Both the position numbers and the translations under genes were made by a program. This document shows, piece by piece, positions 56,156-62,644 of a stretch of DNA of 62,644 nucleotides. This DNA comes from Dentipellis sp. KUC8613 (lineage: Eukaryota > Basidiomycota > Agaricomycetes > Russulales > Hericiaceae), in the NCBI GenBank assembly GCA_002286715.1, contig NSJX01000058.1, positions 1-62,644 of the forward strand. Reading direction: 5' to 3'. Within the stretch, counting starts at the first letter, position 1; each line of letters begins with the position of its first letter. The notes beneath the pieces were generated by a model. It did not search any database and was not told the DNA's origin. It worked only from the letters and a program-made list of their open reading frames with translations.

Positions 56156-56977
56156 TGTCAAGACTGGCCTAGAACCAATGAAACAACCACCCAAGTCACC
56201 ACCGGTGACAAGGCGAGCAAGATGAGAGTTAGAGAATTGAGCGAGAGTGCCGGCAATGTGCAGAGTGCAGTGCAGCTGGTATTCCAGGTACAGTATGATA
56301 CAGACGAGATTGACAGTCTAAGGGACTATGGACGAGGGCATGAGGGTAGATACACTGTACGGGAAACACCGGAGGGGATCAGGTTATCGTAGATAATCAG
56401 TAACAGGACGGAGGGGCTTCGGGGAGTGGTACAACGAGGTCTAGGGACTTGGGGAAACATGTGATAAATAGTAACAGATCAGATCAGATAAAGGGAAGAG
56501 TGACCAACGACTTCCGAGATGATGTGCGAACACTAAGTCAATACCGAGCGACCGAGGATGTCTCTCCTCGGTCCCAGAAGCTAGGATCTCGGTCCGAGAG
56601 CTCGGTCCTCGGTCCGAGATCTCGGTCTACACCGCTTAGTCATCGGACCGAGATGTCGGTCCGAAACCTCGAAAACATCGGTGCTCGGTAGCACTGAAAA
56701 GGCGTCGTCGGTGTTCTCCTCGGTCCGAGGAGCTCCAAGGAGCCAAGGGATTCGACCGAGACATCGGTCCTCAGTCTAGGGTCCTCGGTCCGAGGTGCTT
56801 AGTTAGCAGACCGAGACATCGGTCCGAAATCTCAGAAATGTCGGTGAAGAGAATGGGAAACGTTGGTGTCGGTGTTGGTGCTCGGTCACGGGTTTGGTGC
56901 TCGGTCTCGGTGCTCGGTGCTCGGTGGTCGTTGAAAGGAGTCGAGGAAAGTGATGAGATAAGGAGTGATCCTTGACA
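56156..56977 (-). mobile_element. 3' LTR of Ty3/Gypsy chromovirus (822 bp)
   Basis: Ends TGTCAAG...CTTGACA form a 7-bp inverted repeat and the canonical TG...CA. The first 419 bases on the + strand match the partial LTR at 62226-62644 with 8 differences. The interior is full of CGGTCCGAG-type motifs. A block of about 50 bases at 56629-56683 recurs at about 56798-56845. The last 92 bases also encode the end of pol. Confidence 0.93.
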
Positions 56978-56990
56978 TCACCCCCTCTCT
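56978..56990 (-). other. Polypurine tract of the chromovirus
   Basis: On the - strand AGAGAGGGGGTGA directly precedes the 3' LTR, the position of the plus-strand primer. The relic at 1.9 kb has nearly the same tract. Confidence 0.75.
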
Positions 56991-59900
56991 AAGGCGCGCT
57001 TTCTCCTGGAGCGCATGGTGGGCATGGACAGTGTCGAGGTACAGCAGTCCTCGCAGGTTCGGTGGTCTCGGGGCTCTGGGGTGACGCTTGTAGAAGTCGG
57101 TGATGGCACCACCGGCATTCGAGAGCATGGTTCGGGGACGCCACTGGTTCTCGGAGTCGGGGTATCCAGTCCACTTGACAAGATATTCAATGCCACGTTT
57201 GTTGCGTGTCAGCCGGGCATCCAGGACCTTTTCGACTTCATATTCTTCTTCGCCCTCAACTAGCGCTGGGGCCGGGGTAGAAAAATTCGGGCCGTGAGCG
57301 TCGATTTCTTTGTAGGGGGACAGGAGCGAAGCATGGAATACTGGGTGAATGCGCCAAGTCGGAGGAAGCTTCAGTCGGTAGGTGACAGGACCGATGACAT
57401 CCGAGATCTCAAAGGGACCGAGGTACTTTGCTGCCAGCTTGGCCTTCGGCCGAGTGGTCTTGACGTTTTTGCCATCAAGCCAGACCTTGTCACCCTTCTT
57501 GTAGCGGACCGAGGTCTGAGTAGAGTCACCTCGGGTACGCTTCATGATATCGGCCGCGACCTTGAGACTCGCCTGGAGGTCCTCTCTGATTTGATCCAGA
57601 TGTTTGAACCGTTCCTCGACCGAGGGCACTGGGGAATTGACTTTGACGCTAGGAATTGCAACCGGGACGTAACCGAGGAGCATTTCGAACGGGGAGCGAC
57701 CTGTGGCACTATGGGACTTGTAGTTATGCGAGAACTCGGCAAAGAGGATCCACTTGACCCAGTCATCCTGGCGGTAGTTACAAAAGGCGCGGAGGTACTG
57801 CTCGAATTCTTGGTTGAACTGTTCTGACTCACCATCGGTCTGAGGGTGGTAGGCCGTGCTCAGGGCCGACGTGATGTGTAACTTGTCAAAAACTCCGCGC
57901 ATGACCTTGCCAGCGTACTGAGGTCCTTGGTCCGAGATGAGACGATCCCAAAGTCCGTAGTGTTGGTAGATCTTGTCGATGAGGATGTCCACAGTCTCGT
58001 CACTGGTTATCGTCTTGGTGCAAGGGGTGATGGTGACGTGCTTTGTGAACCGGTCCACGACGACACATACTGAGTCGAAACCCTCACAGGGTGGGAGGTC
58101 CACGATGAAGTCCGAGGTAATATCTTGGAACGGTCGGGCCGGGATCGCGTTCGGGATGGTTTCAACGTGGGGCCGATGAGTTCGGTTCTTGGTGGCTTGA
58201 CAAGTAGCACAACCATCGACATAGTCGCGAATAAAGACCGACATACCGGGCCACCAGTAATTCCGAGTTACCAGTTCATAGGTCTTGTGGCGACCGGGGT
58301 GTCCTGCCTGCGGCGTGTCATGGTGCATCTTGACAATGTCTCGTCGGAGCTCCTGGTCGGCAGGGACATAGACCTTGCCTCGAAAGAGCACTAATCCATC
58401 TTCGAGGTTCCACTCCTGTAAGCTCTTTACAAGCGACCGAGGACCATTGTTCAGGATAGCATCCAGGGCATTGACAACCTCGGTGTCCTTGGTTTTGGCA
58501 TCTCGGATGCGTTGCCGGAGAGTAGTGTCACCGACCAAGGTGACGGCCGCAGGGCGGACTGCTCGGACTTGGAAAAACTTGGGGTCGAGGAGTACATGCT
58601 CAGTGTTGTCATCCTCCACCCCCTCTCTATGATCCGGTTGCCTCGACATCAGATCTGGTCAGTGATGAACGCCAGGCTTGTGCACCAAGGTAAAGTCAAA
58701 CCGAGTCAGGAAAAGTGCCCACCGGGCTTGCCGACGACTGAGTTTCTGGGCAGTCTTGAAATACTCAAGGTTTTTGTGGTCGGTCCAGATCTCTACAACA
58801 TGTGGGCTACCTTCCAGGTAGTGGTGCCAGGCTTCCAGGGCACGGATGATAGCGAGGAGTTCCTTGTCATAGATGTCATAGTTACGCTTGGGCTCGGAGA
58901 GTGCTTTGGACAGGTACGCGACAGGATGCCAGAGGTCATCCTCGGCACGTTGAGACAGAATCCCGCTGATGGCAAAGTCGGAGGCATCAACTTCTACCAG
59001 GTAAGGCTTTGTTGGATCCGGCATCAGCAATACCGGTGACGAGGTAAAGGCGTGCTTCAAACTGTCAAAGGCGGTCTGGCAGTCCGATGTCCAGTCCCAG
59101 ACATGGTCTTTCTTGGTCAAGTCAAAGAGGGGCCGAGCTACCTTGGAGAAGTCCTGAATGAAACGTCAGTAGAAGTTGCCGAAGCCGAGGAAGGCCTGGA
59201 CATCTTTGACTGTGCGGGGAACAGGCCACTCGGCAATGCCAGCGACTTTGACGGGGTCCATGGCAAGCTTGTCGTGCGAGACAATGAGACCAAGGTACTC
59301 GACCGAGGATTGCTCGAAACTGCATTTCTCGGGTTTCAAGAACAAGTCATTCTCTCGGAGGCGTCGGAGCACCTTCTGAACAAGAAGTCAGTGCTCGGCG
59401 AGGGTGTCGGTGAAGATTAGGATGTCGTCCATGTAGATAATGACTTTACCGGAGTCGATGAGATCCTTGAAAAGCTCGTTCATCATGGCTTGGAACATGG
59501 CCGGTGAGTTCATGAGACCAAAAAACATGACGAGTGGTTCAAAGAGTCCTCGGTTTGTCTTGAACGCAGCTTTCCACTCGTCACCCTCCTTGATTCGGAC
59601 ATTGTTATAGCCCCAGCGGACATCCATCTTGGTAAAGATCCGAGCACCCTTCAGTTTGTCGACGATCTCGGAGATGAGGGGAAGAGGGTACTCATTCTTC
59701 ACCGTGCCTTTGTTCAGTTGCCAGTAATCCTGGACTGGGCGTAGCTTCCCATCCTTCTTTTTGACAAAGAAGAAAGGGCTTGCCATCGGAGATTTGGACG
59801 GTCGGATGTAGCCTTTCTGAAGGTGGTCGTCAAGGAATGTATCGAGCTCGGTCTGCTCGGCAGGTGACAGGGGATAAACTTTACAAGACTTGGGTTCGAA

Positions 59901-60982
59901 ATCAGGTTTCAAGTCAATGGCATGGTCCCATGGTCGTCGGTCCGGGAGGCATTCCGAGGTAGCCTTGTCAAAAACATCTCGGAACTCTCGGTAAGGCAGT
60001 GGCACAAGTTGCTCGAACAACTTGTCTACGGCGGGGCCAGCTGCGCGTTCAGCGAGCTTCTGGGCATTGGTAAAGCCTGCACAGATGGACGTCGGTCCGG
60101 GAACTGCTCGGTCACTGTCCTCGGTCCTGTCTCCTTGGTGACCGAGGAGTCCTGCGAGACGAAGGCCCTCAGTCTGCCACTCCGGGGGAACTTCGGGGTG
60201 TTTGTCCTCATCCTCAGTGAACAGTGGTACATTGTAGGGGACCAAGAGTGGTCGGGCCGAGTGAAGTCGTGCACCTTGGACTCGTCGGGCCGAAACCACA
60301 AACTTGGGGACCGAGGACAACATCGGATGTCTCGGTCCGATGGCACAACGCACCTCGGGCTCGGACCGAGGAGAGGGGACTTGGTGACGCTCGACACGAG
60401 CCTCCAGGTTAGTGACCGGCGGTCGATGCAGCTTACACGAGGGTGGACAGCGTGTCATGTCTACTTGTCGGGCCGACCAGTTCACCTCGGGGTTGTGTTG
60501 TTCCAACCAGTCGGTCCCGAGAATAAGGTCGAAGTCACCAATGTCGGCCACAAAGAATTCTACACGTTCCTGGTGGTACGAGTCCGAGTCCCGGGAGTAG
60601 ATTCGGAGGTTTTGCACTGTTGTGTAACGGACGAGACCCATGATATTCTCGGAGTTGTCAACATTACGAATCGGGAACGGGTGTTTCAGGGGATTCAGTG
60701 TCAGGTTGTGTTCGGTAGCGAACCGAGGGTGAATTACGAGCCCTTCGGCTCCACTGTCCAGCAGTGCTTCAGCATCGATTTGTTTTTCTGTGATTTGTCC
60801 GATGAGCTTGGTTCGTAGTGTTATCGAAGGCGTCTGACGGGTACGGGTAACCGGGGACATGCGCAAGGACAAAGGATAGGATTTCTCACTGGGTTGCGCC
60901 AGTGATGACAGTACAGCAAACCTATTGGGTGAAGCCACAGAAAAACGGGTGCCTCCCACAGACGACGCGGCTGGGGGGCAAT

Positions 60983-60991
60983 CTAAAAATT
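60983..60991 (-). promoter_or_regulatory. Candidate -1 frameshift site between gag and pol
   Basis: On the - strand AATTTTTAG: the gag frame reads AAT TTT TAG. A one-base backward slip on the five-T run reads TTT then TTA GAT TGC (F-L-D-C), exactly the pol frame. No stem-loop was checked. Confidence 0.5.
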
Positions 60992-62104
60992 CTCGCGTGC
61001 CACGAGATCCTTCAACGCTGCTCTCGCCTCCTCTCTCTCCTCGGACCCTAGGGTGCAAAGCATGGAGGCCAAGGTGGCAACGGCCGAGACACCGAGAGTC
61101 ATGGTCGAGGGGTTCGCCGGTGGGACTGAGGACAAAGGTGTCGGTGTCGCGATGTTAGACTCCAACGCACCAACCCGGGGACTCTGGTTCAGTGGGCAGT
61201 TGAATGACATATGTCCCTTCTGCCGGCAGCGGAAGCAGGCACCCTCCTCGGAGAGACGCTGGCGTTCCTGCTCGGACAGCTTGGCCAGATTCGGGGAACG
61301 CTGCTCGGTCCGGACGGGGACCGGGGACATGTTGAAAGACATCAGTGCTCGAGACTGCCCGGTCGACCGAGGGGCCCGTGCTTTCTGCTCCCGCTGGACT
61401 TCGAGCCATTGGGCGTTGCAGTCACGCGCTCGTTCCTTCCATTCCTCCAGGGCCTTCGGCATCGGGTAGGTCATCATACACTTCTCCAGGAGTGCGCCGT
61501 TGAGACCCTTCTTGAAGAAATGGACTAGCGCGATCTCGTTGTAGCCGGTCCTCGGTACGAGTGCCTCGAACTCGGTGATGTAGTCCACGACCGGTCGTAC
61601 ACCCATGCGAAGACTCTCAATATCGGCACGGGCTTCGGCCGAGTCATCGAGAGGTTTGAAGTCTACTCGGAAGCGGGTGAGGAGCTTGGCAAAGGTGTCG
61701 AACCTCGGAGTGATCAATGTTTTCTTGCTCGCCAGGAGCACCTCATTGGTGTCGTCGTCGGACAGGATTTCGTCACCTCTTTGGGTTGCCCAGATGCCCG
61801 CAATTGGGCCCCGGCACAGGTCTAGAAACAGGGAGATCTTCGCCTCATCAGAGGCATATTTGACCTTGTTGACTTTGAGGAAGAGACGGATCCTCGTCAT
61901 GAACTCGGCTGACCAAGCTCGGTCACCGAGGAAAGGCTCCGGTTTTACACCGATTTCATTGGTCGTGGGCGGGGTTAGGGTCACAAGGGATGACATAATG
62001 TCAACTGGAGGGATCGGAGGATCGAGGTCTATGATCGGGGTGGTCAATGGTCGGGGGCGTGGATCCCGGCAGCAATGGGCTTCCCAGCCCCGGCAATGCT
62101 GCAC
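60983..62104 (-). CDS. Chromovirus Gag
   Basis: Capsid and nucleocapsid polyprotein, frame open throughout. The likely start is Met at 61996 (MSSLVTLTPPTTNEIGVKPE); the upstream Met at 62104 adds 36 residues of unusual composition. The capsid-like region includes FLGDRAWSAEFMTRIRLFLK, RFRVDFKPLDDSAEARADIE and VDYITEFEALVPRTGYNE. One CCHC zinc knuckle, CFRCRQKGHMSFNC, lies near residue 290. The C-terminus is ALKDLVAREN followed by TTT TAG at 60983-60988. The pol frame is -1 relative to gag and overlaps it by about 75 bases. Confidence 0.9.
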   Translation of the reverse strand: MQHCRGWEAHCCRDPRPRPLTTPIIDLDPPIPPVDIMSSLVTLTPPTTNEIGVKPEPFLGDRAWSAEFMTRIRLFLKVNKVKYASDEAKISLFLDLCRGPIAGIWATQRGDEILSDDDTNEVLLASKKTLITPRFDTFAKLLTRFRVDFKPLDDSAEARADIESLRMGVRPVVDYITEFEALVPRTGYNEIALVHFFKKGLNGALLEKCMMTYPMPKALEEWKERARDCNAQWLEVQREQKARAPRSTGQSRALMSFNMSPVPVRTEQRSPNLAKLSEQERQRLSEEGACFRCRQKGHMSFNCPLNQSPRVGALESNIATPTPLSSVPPANPSTMTLGVSAVATLASMLCTLGSEEREEARAALKDLVARENF

Positions 62105-62213
62105 GATAGAGGTCTGTGATGATCAGGGTTTGCAGGGTTAAAGAGGTGTTCGTGTAGAGAGGTTGTGGTGGAAATATTGCGTCGCGCGAGTGGAGGTGAG
62201 GTGGGTGTAGGAG

Positions 62214-62225
62214 AGACTGTCAAGG
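62214..62225 (-). promoter_or_regulatory. Candidate self-complementary primer-binding site
   Basis: The bases right after the 5' LTR read CCTTGACAGTCT on the - strand. They do not start with TGG, as a tRNA 3'-end site would. TTGACAGTCT is the exact complement of AGACTGTCAA in the LTR (- strand, 56319-56310 and 62389-62380), fitting Tf1-type self-priming. Confidence 0.55.
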
Positions 62226-62644
62226 TGTCAAGACTGGCCTAGAACCAATGAAACAACCACCCAAGTCACCACCGGTGACAAGGCGAGCGAGATGAGAGTT
62301 AGAGAATTGAGCGAGAGTGCCGGCGATGTGCAGAGCGCAGTGCAGCTGGTATTCCAGGTACAGTACGATACAGACGAGATTGACAGTCTAAGGGACTATG
62401 GACAAGGGCATGAGGGTAGATACACTGTACAGGAAACACCGGAGGGGATCAGGTTATCGTAGATAATCAGTAACGGGACGGAGGGGCTTTGGGGAGTGGT
62501 ACAACGAGGTCTAGGGACTTGGGGAAACATGTGATAAATAGTAACAGATCAGATCAGATAAAGGGAAGAGTGACCAACGACTTCCGAGATGATGTGCGAA
62601 CACTAAGTCAATACCGAGCGACCGAGGATGTCTCTCCTCGGTCC
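62226..62644 (-). mobile_element. 5' LTR of the chromovirus (cut by window end)
   Basis: 419 of the expected 822 bases are present. It starts TGTCAAGACTGG and aligns without gaps to 56156-56574. Because the far end is missing, the target duplication cannot be checked. Confidence 0.93.

Larger units (their letters stand above)
56886..61058 (-). pseudogene. Ty3/Gypsy chromovirus pol with three TGA stops
   Basis: One frame of 1,391 codons holds, in order: aspartic protease (LLDSGAEGLVI), reverse transcriptase (FFFVKKKDGKLRPVQDY, IYMDDILIF at about 59430), RNase H (VEVDASDFAISGILSQ, IWTDHKN), integrase with zinc finger (GHPGRHKTYEL, CATCQATK) and DDE residues (DFIVDLPP, ISDQGPQYAG, HPQTDGESEQFNQ), and a chromodomain (YEVEKVLDAR, YLVKWTGYP). 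Stops are TGA at 59388-59390, 59166-59168 and 58659-58661. The first two sit where relatives have arginine (after LAEH; after GFGNFY), consistent with CGA to TGA. DYWQLN replaces the usual DYRQLN (CGG to TGG). There are no frameshifts. The last about 30 codons overlap the LTR. As it stands the element cannot make its own full-length pol. Confidence 0.93.

Noticed and set aside
56156..61058. RIP as the cause of mutations in the Gypsy element
   Set aside because: All 8 LTR changes are in CpG context and G:C to A:T changes are sparse. Neither CpA-biased RIP nor heavy saturation is seen.

Overview
The window looks like genomic DNA of an agaricomycete (mushroom-forming) basidiomycete, probably a polypore. 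Genes are densely packed on both strands, most are cut by several introns of about 50 bp, and the conserved products (Atg18, Trl1, Vps74, Chs7, RPL14, roadblock light chain) are of fungal type. A multi-copy seven-helix membrane family with an IWRCYVIWG motif and KDZ and chromovirus transposons are also typical of Agaricomycetes. Placement at order level is inference.

Layout. 1-2.4 kb: repeat-rich junk and the 3' end of a dead Ty3/Gypsy chromovirus. 2.4-5.2 kb (-): an EZH2-like SET-domain gene whose C-terminal half is strikingly AT-rich. 5.6-26 kb: housekeeping block with Atg18 (+), a Dal5-type MFS transporter (-), an unknown basic/serine-rich protein (+), tRNA ligase Trl1 (+), a decayed HNH protein (+), a zinc alcohol dehydrogenase (-), an F-box protein (-), ribosomal protein L14 (-), an unknown protein (+) and a two-helix membrane protein (-). 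27-40.6 kb: array of five seven-helix genes (A-E) on the + strand with a broken sixth relic. The array is interrupted by a complete non-autonomous hAT-like element and by a stand-alone second copy of the tRNA-ligase cyclic phosphodiesterase domain (-). 43.4-52.9 kb: Chs7-type chaperone (+), Vps74/GOLPH3 (-), an unknown low-complexity protein (+) and a roadblock-type dynein light chain (-). 53.7-55.1 kb: an outlying seven-helix gene F whose C-terminus runs into transposon DNA. 55.0-62.6 kb: a KDZ transposase remnant into which a Ty3/Gypsy chromovirus has inserted; this element is on the - strand and its 5' LTR is cut by the window end.

The most informative signals are in the mobile DNA. The two LTR copies differ at 8 places over the 419 bases that can be compared, and all 8 are CpG transitions. 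The single pol frame is broken by three TGA codons, the first two at sites where arginine is expected. Together these point to 5-methylcytosine decay of an otherwise intact element. The sequence just after the 5' LTR is complementary over 10 bases to an internal LTR segment, as expected for Tf1-type self-priming. The hAT-like element has perfect 17-bp terminal repeats and a perfect 8-bp target duplication.

No single operon-like pathway is present. The conserved genes serve autophagy, tRNA splicing, Golgi retention, chitin-synthase export, translation and dynein transport. The membrane-protein array is the locally expanding component. Exon boundaries were read by eye from reading frame and GT-AG signals and are approximate where stated.
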